From Streptomyces violaceorubidus (GTDB lineage: Bacteria > Actinomycetota > Actinomycetes > Streptomycetales > Streptomycetaceae): a stretch of DNA of 64,000 nt. Position 1 is the stretch's first letter. Each line of letters starts with the position of its first letter. Made by a program: the position numbers and the translations under genes. The stretch is from the NCBI RefSeq assembly GCF_000717995.1, contig NZ_JODM01000030.1:1-64000 (forward strand), given 5' to 3'. Of the stretch, positions 54,305 through 64,000 are shown piece after piece. Below the pieces are notes generated by a model, which worked only from the letters and a program-made list of their open reading frames with translations, was not told the origin of the DNA and did no database searches.

Positions 54305-56989
54305 ATGGGTTACCCCGATCCGCCGCCGGCGGCGGTGTCACGGCGTTTTCCCGACGGGCCCCGGAGCGTGGCGGCGGCCCGTCGGTTCGTGCGGGCCGCG
54401 CTGGACGGTGCCCCGTCCGACCTGGTGGGAACGGCCCAGCTCCTGGTCAGCGAGCTGGTCACCAACGCGGTGCTGCACGCGCGCACCGAGGTCGAGGTGA
54501 GCGTGGCGCGCCTGGACGGCCGGGTGCGCGTACGGGTCGGGGACCGGCGGCCGAGCCGCGGCCTCGTACCGCAGCGCTGCTCGCCGTATTCCGGCACGGG
54601 TCAGGGGCTGACGCTGGTGGAGCAGCTGGCCTCCCGCTTCGGGACCCACGGCGGCGGGGCGGGCAAGACGGTGTGGTTCGAGCTGTGGCACGACGGTCCG
54701 GCGCCGCCGTCGGCCGGGTGGGAGACCACGGTGCCGCCGCGGCGCGCCGAACGGACGGTGACGCTCGTCGACATGCCGACCGCCCTGGAGTCCGCGTGCC
54801 GGCAGCACCGGCACGCGGTGCTGCGCGAGCTGACCTTCGCCGCGTCCGCGGGCGACCCCCTCGGGGTGCCCCCCGAGGATCTCGCGGCGGCCAACGACGT
54901 CAACAACGTGATCAGCGCCGGTGTGACGGCCGGTCTGGAGGAACAGGCCCCCGAGTCCGGTCTGCGCACCCTGCGCCTTGCGCTGTCGGCCGACGCCCTG
55001 CCGGCGGTGCGGACGCTGCGCCGCGTGCTCGCCCTGGCCGAGGCGAGGGCGCGGGAGGAGCAGCTGCTCACGCTTCCGGCCCTGCCGCGCGGCCGCGCCT
55101 TCCAGGACTGGCTCTTCGACGAGATCGTCGGGCAGCTGACCGGGGGCGGGCCCACCGCGTGGACCGTGATCGCCCGTGAGCCGGAGGTGAGCTCGGCCGA
55201 GCTGGTCCCGTGGGACGTGGGCCAGGTGCGGGCCAGCAGGATGCCGACCGTCGCCGCCGACGAGGGCAACCGGATCGTGGCGGCCAACGGGGCCGCGGCG
55301 GACCTGCTGGGCTGGGACCCCGACGACCTGGTCGGACGTCGTCTCACCACCCTCGTCCCCGAGCATCTGCGCGGCCGGCACACGGCGGCGTTCACCGCGA
55401 TGCTGCTCACCGGCCGCACCCGCATCGTGGGGCGCTCGGTGCCCCTTCCGGCGCTGCACCGTGACGGCAGGCTGGTCCCGGTGCGGCTGTACATCCAGAC
55501 GCAGGAGACGGCCGACGGCCGCACCGTCTTCGTCGCCCAGCTCGTCCCCCGGGCGACCACGTTCACCGACGGTCCACGCACTCCCGGCAGGATCCGGGAG
55601 GCGGCGGTCGGGGAGCCCGACGGAGGCCGGTCCCGGGCCGTTCCGGAGTCCGGAGGCGGGGCCGGGGCCGGGGCCGGGGCGGCCGGTGTCCGGGGCGGCA
55701 TGGCGGCGCTGGACCGGCTCACCCTCCTGGCCGAACTCGCGGCGCAGCTCAACAACACGCTGGACCTGGACGAGGGGCTGCAACGCGCCGGCCGGCTGCT
55801 GACGCGGCGGCTGGCCGACTGGTGCGTGGTGGACCTGTTCACCGCCGACGCCCGGGTGGACCGGGTCTGTGTCGTCCACCGGGATCCCCGGGCCCTGCGT
55901 CCGGGGGCGTACGAGGGGACGCTCCCGGAGGTCTCCGAGGAGTCGCGGGGGCCGCTCGCCCGGGTGCTGCGCGGCGCCGGGCCCCTGCTGCTCACCGAGG
56001 CACCGCGGGCGGGCCAGACCGAGAGCGCGCTGGACAGGACGTATGCCGACCTGTTCCGGGAGCTGGGGGCGGGCAGCGCCGTCGTCGCCCCGCTGCGGGC
56101 CCGCCGCAAGATCTTCGGCGCCCTGACCCTGGTCCGCGCCTCGGGCGGGCGGCCGTTCACGGAGGAGGACCTCACGCTCGTCGACGACCTGGTGCACAGT
56201 CTCGCGCTGGGCGTGGACAACGTCCGCCTCTACCAGGACACCCGCTCCATCGCCGAACGGCTCCAGCGTTCGCTGCTGCCGGTGCTGCCGGAGGTCGAGG
56301 GGCTGCGGCTGGCCGCCCGCTACGCCGCCTCCTCGACCACCGCGCAGGTCGGCGGGGACTGGTACGACAGCTTCGTCCTGCCCGGCGGGAACACCGCGCT
56401 GGTCATCGGCGACGTGACGGGGCACGACCTGGACGCGGCCATCGCGATGAGCCAGTTGCGCAGCATGCTCCGCGGCATCGCGGTGGACCGCGAGGAGCCG
56501 CCCGCGGAGGTGCTGCGCCGGTTGGACCTGGCGAACCACAGCCTCCACCGGGAGGCGACCGGCACCTGCGTCTACGGCCTGATCAAGGGCCCTCCCGAGG
56601 GCCCCTGGGAGCTGACCCACTCCTCCGCCGGCCATCCGCCGCCGCTGCTCACCACCCGGGACGGCCACACCCGCTACCTCGACGGCGGTGCGGGCCTGCT
56701 CCTGGGCATGGACCCGTACGCGGCCCGGGGCACGGCCGTCGACGCGCTGCCGGCCCACTCGACGCTCCTGCTGTACACCGACGGACTCGTCGAGCGCCGC
56801 GACGAGCCCCTCGACAGCGCCCTGGACCGGCTGCGCCGACGCGCCGCCGATCTGGCCCGCGAGCCCCTGGAGACTTTCTGCGACGAGCTGTTGATCGGCC
56901 TGGGGGCGGACAACGCGGACGACATCGCGGTCCTCGCGGTCCGTCCCTCGCCGCCCTCGGCCGCGGGGCCCGGGTCGCCCCGGGGGTGA
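54305..56989 (+). CDS. Multi-domain PP2C-type phosphatase (HATPase-PAS-GAF-SpoIIE)
   Basis: An 894-residue signalling protein. An RsbW-like ATP-binding domain comes first (about 10-130; N-box ELVTNAVLHA, G-box GTGQGLTLVEQ), then a helical region, a PAS domain (307-410), a Gly/Ala-rich linker, a GAF domain (470-640) and a SpoIIE/PP2C phosphatase domain (655-885; VGGDWYDS, VIGDVTGHDL, DDIAVLAVR). Such proteins control sigma factors by acting on anti-sigma-factor antagonists. No antagonist or sigma gene is adjacent, so its partner lies elsewhere. Soluble; ATG start at 54305. Confidence 0.92.
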   Translation: MGYPDPPPAAVSRRFPDGPRSVAAARRFVRAALDGAPSDLVGTAQLLVSELVTNAVLHARTEVEVSVARLDGRVRVRVGDRRPSRGLVPQRCSPYSGTGQGLTLVEQLASRFGTHGGGAGKTVWFELWHDGPAPPSAGWETTVPPRRAERTVTLVDMPTALESACRQHRHAVLRELTFAASAGDPLGVPPEDLAAANDVNNVISAGVTAGLEEQAPESGLRTLRLALSADALPAVRTLRRVLALAEARAREEQLLTLPALPRGRAFQDWLFDEIVGQLTGGGPTAWTVIAREPEVSSAELVPWDVGQVRASRMPTVAADEGNRIVAANGAAADLLGWDPDDLVGRRLTTLVPEHLRGRHTAAFTAMLLTGRTRIVGRSVPLPALHRDGRLVPVRLYIQTQETADGRTVFVAQLVPRATTFTDGPRTPGRIREAAVGEPDGGRSRAVPESGGGAGAGAGAAGVRGGMAALDRLTLLAELAAQLNNTLDLDEGLQRAGRLLTRRLADWCVVDLFTADARVDRVCVVHRDPRALRPGAYEGTLPEVSEESRGPLARVLRGAGPLLLTEAPRAGQTESALDRTYADLFRELGAGSAVVAPLRARRKIFGALTLVRASGGRPFTEEDLTLVDDLVHSLALGVDNVRLYQDTRSIAERLQRSLLPVLPEVEGLRLAARYAASSTTAQVGGDWYDSFVLPGGNTALVIGDVTGHDLDAAIAMSQLRSMLRGIAVDREEPPAEVLRRLDLANHSLHREATGTCVYGLIKGPPEGPWELTHSSAGHPPPLLTTRDGHTRYLDGGAGLLLGMDPYAARGTAVDALPAHSTLLLYTDGLVERRDEPLDSALDRLRRRAADLAREPLETFCDELLIGLGADNADDIAVLAVRPSPPSAAGPGSPRG

Positions 56990-57148
56990 CGGCCGGGACA
57001 GGTCGTCGTCCGTGTGCCCCGGCCGGGCGGACGGGCGCCGTGGGCCGTGCCCGTTCGGGCATCTCCTTCTGCCTCCACGGCTCCTGACGACCCCACCGGG
57101 GCGGCGATAGCGTCCCCGCGTGAGCATCACGTCCCGGCGAGCGGCCAG

Positions 57149-58324
57149 ATGAACGACGAGCGGCTGACCGTGGCGCAGACGGCCGCCGACACGGGCGCCC
57201 CACCGGCAGCAGACCAGCCGGAGCCGGCGCAGCAGCCGGAGCCGCATGAGCAGCCGGAGCCACTGGATCCGCCGGAGCGGGCCCGCGGGCGAAAGCGCCG
57301 GGGGCCGGGGCCCGTCACCCTGTTGCTGCTGCCGGCGCTCCTGACCGTCACCGGAGTGGCCGCCTTCCTCGCCCTCGGCGGACTGCCCGATACCGGGTCC
57401 GAGGACTCCGAGGCGGGCGCGTCCGCCGGGGCCGACATCGATCCGTCCTACGTCCCGTGGCTGCGCAGGGCCGCCTCGGCCTGCACCGTGCTGGAGCCGT
57501 CCGTGCTCGCCGCGCAGATCGACCAGCTCTCGGGCTGGAGCGACGACTCGGACGAACTCTCGGGGCAGAAGGGCATCGCCGCCTTCACCGACAGCGAGTG
57601 GCGGGCCTGGGGCAAGGACGACGACGGCAACGGGCACTCCTCCCCCCGCGACCCGGCGGACGCCATCATGGCCCTGGGCCGGCGGGACTGCTCCCTGGCG
57701 AAGAAGGTGACCGAACTGCGCACCGAGGGCCGGGTCAACGGCGACCTCGTGGAGCTGACCCTCGCCGCGTACGCCGCGGGAACGGACTCCGTCACCGAGG
57801 CGGGGCGGGTGCCCGCGGAGGCGAAGACGTACCTCGACGAGGTCCAGGCCCTGGTGCCGCGTTACGAGGCCCTCGACCGGGAGGACTCCGCGGGCGCGGG
57901 CGGGCCCGCCGGTGCCCTGCTGACCGCTCCGGTGAGCCCGCTCACCATCACCTCGCCCTTCGGTTCGCGCCAGCACCCGCTGACCGGGGTGACCAAGCTG
58001 CACACCGGCGTGGACTTCGCCGCGCCGCAGGGCGCGCAGGTCGTGGCGGCGCGGCGGGGCCGCGTCGTGTTCGCCGCGCTCACCAGCGCGTACGGCAACC
58101 GGATCGTGATCGACCACGGGACCATCCAGGGCAAGCGGGTGGAGACGACCTACAGCCACCTCTCCGCCCTGGGCGTGGCCGCGGGGCAGAGTGTGGAGGC
58201 CGGGGCACAGATCGGACGGGTCGGGTCCACCGGCCTGTCCACCGGTCCCCACCTGCATTTCGAGGTCATCCTCGACGGGTACTACACCGATCCGCGCCCC
58301 TGGGTCGTGCCGGAGGGGGTTTGA
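57149..58324 (+). CDS. Membrane-anchored M23 (LytM) peptidase
   Basis: A 391-residue protein with a Pro/Glu/Gln-rich cytoplasmic N-terminus (repeated QPEP), one membrane segment (about 55-80, VTLLLLPALLTVTGVAAFLA), a helical outer region, and a C-terminal LytM domain with zinc ligands His285 and Asp289 (HTGVD) and HLHF at 368-371. It should cut peptide bridges in the cell wall or regulate such cleavage. The start at ATG 57149 is chosen because in-frame sequence upstream runs into the intergenic area; its ribosome site is weak. Confidence 0.88.
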   Translation: MNDERLTVAQTAADTGAPPAADQPEPAQQPEPHEQPEPLDPPERARGRKRRGPGPVTLLLLPALLTVTGVAAFLALGGLPDTGSEDSEAGASAGADIDPSYVPWLRRAASACTVLEPSVLAAQIDQLSGWSDDSDELSGQKGIAAFTDSEWRAWGKDDDGNGHSSPRDPADAIMALGRRDCSLAKKVTELRTEGRVNGDLVELTLAAYAAGTDSVTEAGRVPAEAKTYLDEVQALVPRYEALDREDSAGAGGPAGALLTAPVSPLTITSPFGSRQHPLTGVTKLHTGVDFAAPQGAQVVAARRGRVVFAALTSAYGNRIVIDHGTIQGKRVETTYSHLSALGVAAGQSVEAGAQIGRVGSTGLSTGPHLHFEVILDGYYTDPRPWVVPEGV

Positions 58325-58352
58325 TCCGGCGGATCGTGTCGAAGACCTCAAC

Positions 58353-59885
58353 ATGACCCAGTCGAAGCGCGAGACAGAGCGGAAGTACGAGCCTGCCTCC
58401 GGCGGCGTCGCCGGACTGCCCGACCTCAGCGGCGTCGGCCCCGTCGCCTCGGTCACCACGGCCGGGCCCGAGGAACTCGACGCGGTGTACCACGACACCG
58501 TGGATCTGCGGCTCGCCGGTTCCTCGGTCACGCTGCGCCGCCGGACGGGGGGACCCGACGCGGGGTGGCACCTGAAGCTGCCGCTCGCCGGGGACACCCG
58601 CGAGGAGGTGTGGGCCCCGCTGTCCGACGACGTGCCCGGGGCGCTGCGCGAACTGGTGCTGTCCCGCACACGGGGCGCCGAGCTGCGTCCGGTCGTGCGC
58701 GTCCGGTCCACCCGGACCGTGCGGCGGCTGTGCGACGCGGACGGCAGGGTGCTCGCCGAGCTGAGCCTCGACGAGGTGCGCGCGGACGCGGCGGCGGGTG
58801 GCGGTGGCCGCGCCGAGTGGGGCGAGCTGGAGGTCGAACTCGCCGACGGCGTCCACGCCGGGCTGCTGGACCTCGTGGAGAAGAAGCTCCGCAAAAAGGG
58901 CATCGCGCGCGCCGACAGCCCGTCCAAGCTCGCCCGCGCGCTGCGGGACACCGGCGTGGGCGGCGCGGCCGTGCGGCGGCCGGACGCCGGGGTGGTCGCC
59001 GGGTCCTGTGGCGCGTATGTGCTCGCCTATCTGCGGGCGCAGGTGGGCACCCTGGTGGCCCTCGATCCGGCGGTCCGCCGTGAACTGCCCGACGCGGTGC
59101 ACCGGATGCGGGTCGCCTGCCGCCGACTGCGCGCTTGTCTGCGCTCGTACCGGTCGGTGCTGGAGCGGCGGGTCACCGACCCGGTGCGCGCGGAACTGCG
59201 GTGGCTGGCGGGTGAGCTGGGTGCCGCGCGCGACCAGGAGGTGCTGCGGGAACGGGTCGGCGCCGCGCTGGACGGGCTCCCCGACGACCTGGTGCTCGGT
59301 CCCGTGGCCGCCCGGCTGCGGGCGTGGGAGGTGTCCGGGGAGGTCGACGTGCGGTCCCGGACGCGTGAGGCCCTGGGAAGCGAGCGCTACCTGCGTCTCC
59401 TGGACGCGCTGGACGAACTGGTGGCGCGCCCGCCCCTGCGCGCCAAGGCGTCGGGCAAGCCGGCCCGGACCATGGCCCGGGCGGTGCTCAAGGAGTACGG
59501 CCGTCTCGCCGGGAGGATGCAGGAGGCGCTCGCGCTGCCGGCCGGCCGGTCGCGGGAGGCGGGGCTGCACGAGGCACGCAAGGCGGCCAAGAAGCTCCGC
59601 TACGCGGCCGAGGTCGCGCGTCCCGCGCTCGGCAAGCCGGTCGCCCGGCTCGGCAGGCGTGCCAAGGCGGTGCAGCGACTGCTCGGCGAGCACCAGGACG
59701 CCGTGGTCGCCCAGGACACCTTGCGCGCGTTGGCGGTGGCCGCCCACGGGGCGGGTGAGTCAGCGTTCACCTGGGGACTGCTGCACGGCCTCGAACGGGC
59801 GGGGGCACAGGCCCGGCGGCAGGAGCTGCCCGAGGTGTGGCGGGCGGCGTCGGATCCCGCGCTGCGGGCGCCGCTCGAACACTGA
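58353..59885 (+). CDS. CYTH-CHAD domain protein
   Basis: A 510-residue cytoplasmic protein. The N-terminal CYTH domain (1-200) starts with the ETERKYE motif typical of triphosphate tunnel metalloenzymes. The C-terminal CHAD domain (about 216-505) is helical and carries the conserved basic patches VHRMRVACRRLRACLR and HEARKAAKKLRYAAE, where polyphosphate is thought to bind. The protein likely handles tripolyphosphate or targets polyphosphate granules. The ATG at 58353 is 28 bp after the M23 stop, so the two genes may share a transcript. Confidence 0.93.
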   Translation: MTQSKRETERKYEPASGGVAGLPDLSGVGPVASVTTAGPEELDAVYHDTVDLRLAGSSVTLRRRTGGPDAGWHLKLPLAGDTREEVWAPLSDDVPGALRELVLSRTRGAELRPVVRVRSTRTVRRLCDADGRVLAELSLDEVRADAAAGGGGRAEWGELEVELADGVHAGLLDLVEKKLRKKGIARADSPSKLARALRDTGVGGAAVRRPDAGVVAGSCGAYVLAYLRAQVGTLVALDPAVRRELPDAVHRMRVACRRLRACLRSYRSVLERRVTDPVRAELRWLAGELGAARDQEVLRERVGAALDGLPDDLVLGPVAARLRAWEVSGEVDVRSRTREALGSERYLRLLDALDELVARPPLRAKASGKPARTMARAVLKEYGRLAGRMQEALALPAGRSREAGLHEARKAAKKLRYAAEVARPALGKPVARLGRRAKAVQRLLGEHQDAVVAQDTLRALAVAAHGAGESAFTWGLLHGLERAGAQARRQELPEVWRAASDPALRAPLEH

Positions 59886-59943
59886 ACGGCGGTGCTTCAC
59901 GGGCGAGTCGGCCGCTTGGTGTGCCCTGCGCCCCGGTCCGCCC

Positions 59944-60327
59944 TCACGCCGCGCGCGCCCGCTCCGGCAGTGCCCGCGTCGGCGCCGCCGGGGCGCGCGT
60001 GGCACTGACCCGGTAGGTGATCCGGTCCGGGTCGGCGAGTGGCTCGCCGAGTACGATCCGGCCGGCGGCGTGCAGCGCGTCGCACTCGGCGGTCGGCAGC
60101 GCCGCGTAGCAACCGCCCCGGCCGGTGGCGGAGTCCAGCGGGCGCCAGTAGCTGTATCTGCGCCGCCCGTCGGCCCGCACGGTGACGAAGACGGGGGTGC
60201 GCGCGTCGGTCACGATGCGCAGGACCTCGCTCTCGGCGGCACCGGCCCGGGCGGGGCGCCCGGCAGCACGGAAGTCGGCGGTGTGCACACGGGCGGTGTG
60301 CGGGCGGGCGGCGGCGGTGAGCGGCAT
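59944..60327 (-). CDS. Hypothetical protein
   Basis: A 127-residue protein of no recognised family. The central part (ESEVLRIVTDARTPVFVTVRADGRRRYSYWRPLDS) alternates hydrophobic and polar residues as in a small beta domain; the ends are Ala/Arg/Pro-rich and probably disordered. The ATG at 60327 has GGAAAGG about 11 bases upstream, and codon use is normal. It is divergent from the discoidin protein gene with about 210 bp between. Function unknown. Confidence 0.6.
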   Translation of the reverse strand: MPLTAAARPHTARVHTADFRAAGRPARAGAAESEVLRIVTDARTPVFVTVRADGRRRYSYWRPLDSATGRGGCYAALPTAECDALHAAGRIVLGEPLADPDRITYRVSATRAPAAPTRALPERARAA

Positions 60328-60537
60328 CGGCGGTGGCCTTTCCAGGTCAGTGACTCGAGAACGCCTACCCGGTCCGGCCGGTGTTGATCTCGATGGACCG
60401 CATTCTTGCGCACGGCACTGACAACTCCTGTCCGGAGTCTTGCCGGATCAATGACTCACCACTTAAATCACACCTTGAACTAAGCCGCTGCGTCAGGCGG
60501 TTGACCGGTCCTGTCCGCATCCCGAGAAAGCGCCCGC

Positions 60538-63084
<2,547 letters not shown>

Positions 63085-63090
63085 GGGGAC

Positions 63091-63120
63091 GACGCGCCCC
63101 GCAGCGGAGCGGGGCGCGTC
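63091..63120. terminator. Bidirectional terminator before pyc
   Basis: GACGCGCCCCGC and its complement form a perfect 12-bp stem with a 6-nt loop between the discoidin gene and the converging pyruvate carboxylase gene. Confidence 0.9.
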
Positions 63121-63144
63121 ACCCGTGGGCCGGGGCCCGTGTCC

Positions 63145-64000
63145 TCAGGCGAGTTGGACGAGCAGGTCGCCGCCCTCGACCTGCTGGATGCGGTTGATGG
63201 CGAGCCGGGTCACCGTACCGGCCTTGGGGGCGGTGATGGATGCCTCCATCTTCATCGCCTCGATGGTGGCGACGGTGGCACCGGCCTCCACCTCGTCGCC
63301 CTCGGCGACGGCGAGGGTCACCACGCCGGCGAAGGGCGCCGCGACCTGGCCGGCGTCCGTCCGGTCGGCCTTCTCCGTCACCGGGACGTCCGAGGCCGCC
63401 GAGCGGTCGCGGACCTGGATCGGGCGGAGCTGTCCGTTCAGTGAGGACATCACGGTGCGCATGCCGCGTTCGTCGGCGTCGCCCACCGCCTGCAACTCGA
63501 TGAGCAGCCGGACGCCGGGGTCGAGGTCGACGGTGTACTCCTTGCCCGGCCGAAGTCCGTAGAAGAAGTCCTTGCTGTCGAGGACGCTGGTGTCGCCGAA
63601 CGAGGCCCGGTGGGTGTCGAACTCGCGGGCCGGTCCCGGGAACAGCAGCCGGTTGAGGGTCGCCCGGCGGTCCTTGTCCAGACCGGTGCGGTCGTCCTCG
63701 GACAGTGCGGCGGGCGGCTTGGCCCCGGCGCGGCCCCGCAGCGCCTTGCTGCGGAACGGCTCGGGCCAGCCGCCCGGCGGGGTGCCCAGCTCGCCGCGCA
63801 GGAAGCCGACCACGGAGTCCGGGATGTCGAACCGGTCCGGTTCCGCCTCGAAGTCCGCCGGGGAGACACCGGCGCCCACCAGGTGCAGGGCCAGGTCGCC
63901 GACGACCTTGGAGGACGGGGTGACCTTCACCAGGCGGCCCAGCATCCGGTCGGCGGCGGCGTACATGGCCTCGATGTCCTCGAAGCGGTCGCCGAGCCCG
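63145..64000 (-). CDS. pyc: Pyruvate carboxylase, C-terminal part (continues beyond window)
   Basis: The C-terminal 284 residues of a minus-strand gene that enters from beyond 64000 (first visible residues GLGDRFEDIEAMYAAADRML). It includes the end of the carboxyltransferase domain (VTPSSKVVGDLA, FYGLRPGKEYTVDLDPG) and a biotin-carrier domain with EAMKMEA, whose Lys (codon 63250-63252) takes biotin. Pyruvate carboxylase makes oxaloacetate from pyruvate and bicarbonate. The single-chain type is seen here because both domains are fused. The gene ends at a bidirectional terminator. Confidence 0.95.
   Translation of the reverse strand, partial: GLGDRFEDIEAMYAAADRMLGRLVKVTPSSKVVGDLALHLVGAGVSPADFEAEPDRFDIPDSVVGFLRGELGTPPGGWPEPFRSKALRGRAGAKPPAALSEDDRTGLDKDRRATLNRLLFPGPAREFDTHRASFGDTSVLDSKDFFYGLRPGKEYTVDLDPGVRLLIELQAVGDADERGMRTVMSSLNGQLRPIQVRDRSAASDVPVTEKADRTDAGQVAAPFAGVVTLAVAEGDEVEAGATVATIEAMKMEASITAPKAGTVTRLAINRIQQVEGGDLLVQLA

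Noticed and set aside
54338..58951. 1,537-codon minus-strand frame across three plus-strand genes
   Set aside because: It spans the phosphatase, M23 and CYTH-CHAD genes, each of which has clear domains. The antisense translation has none.

Overview
This window is high-GC actinobacterial DNA whose gene content, frequent GTG/TTG starts and 4-nt GTGA/ATGA stop-start overlaps point to a Streptomyces chromosome. The left third is a complete coelichelin-type siderophore locus. From memory, the gene order (cch cluster, nadE, glycerol kinase, cold-shock gene, sugar ABC operon, pyruvate carboxylase) matches the left arm of S. coelicolor and its close relatives; this was read from the sequence, not searched.

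Region 1 (1-22922): a partial transposase at the edge, then the coelichelin cluster. It has an MbtH-like protein (cchK), a Fes-type esterase (cchJ), two half-ABC exporters (cchI, cchG), a trimodular NRPS (cchH), a ferri-siderophore binding lipoprotein with importer ATPase and permeases (cchF, E, D, C), an ornithine N5-monooxygenase (cchB) and a formyltransferase (cchA). cchB and cchA supply N5-hydroxy- and N5-formyl-N5-hydroxyornithine; cchH joins these with Thr; cchJ probably releases the peptide; cchG/cchI are the likely exporter; cchC-F bring the iron complex back. Six DmdR1/IdeR-like iron boxes lie across the cluster, three of them at or beside the ends of neighbouring genes. Two points stand out: the CchI and CchG ATPase domains carry exactly complementary defects, and the last condensation domain of CchH reads HLLLWDG where HHxxxDG is expected.

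Region 2 (22942-44181): mostly single genes and short operons. They include a DUF5302 protein, an S15 peptidase, a PGPGW membrane protein, an alpha/beta hydrolase under a promoter with two operators, a DEAD-box helicase with a structured leader, a four-domain secreted PA14/propeller/CBM/DUF1080 protein, nadE, glpK, an AI-2E transporter, a maleylpyruvate isomerase-like protein, a coupled ankyrin/propeller-lipoprotein pair, a frameshifted flavohemoprotein, a TetR regulator with an SDR enzyme, an SMP-30 remnant, a DUF574 methyltransferase, a cold-shock protein and an L,D-transpeptidase lipoprotein.

Region 3 (44234-54094): a carbohydrate locus that looks aimed at amino sugars. A GH109-like NAD-dependent glycosidase, a GntR/UTRA regulator with repeated CTGGTC boxes, a sugar ABC importer without its own ATPase, a GH20 beta-N-acetylhexosaminidase and a CBM3 plus GH16-like secreted protein sit together, followed by a decayed GH4 alpha-galactosidase fragment that still has its terminator.

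Region 4 (54305-64000): a multi-domain PP2C phosphatase, an M23 peptidase, a CYTH-CHAD protein, a small hypothetical protein, a discoidin/beta-helix secreted protein and, running off the end, pyruvate carboxylase. I saw no rRNA or tRNA genes and no CRISPR array.
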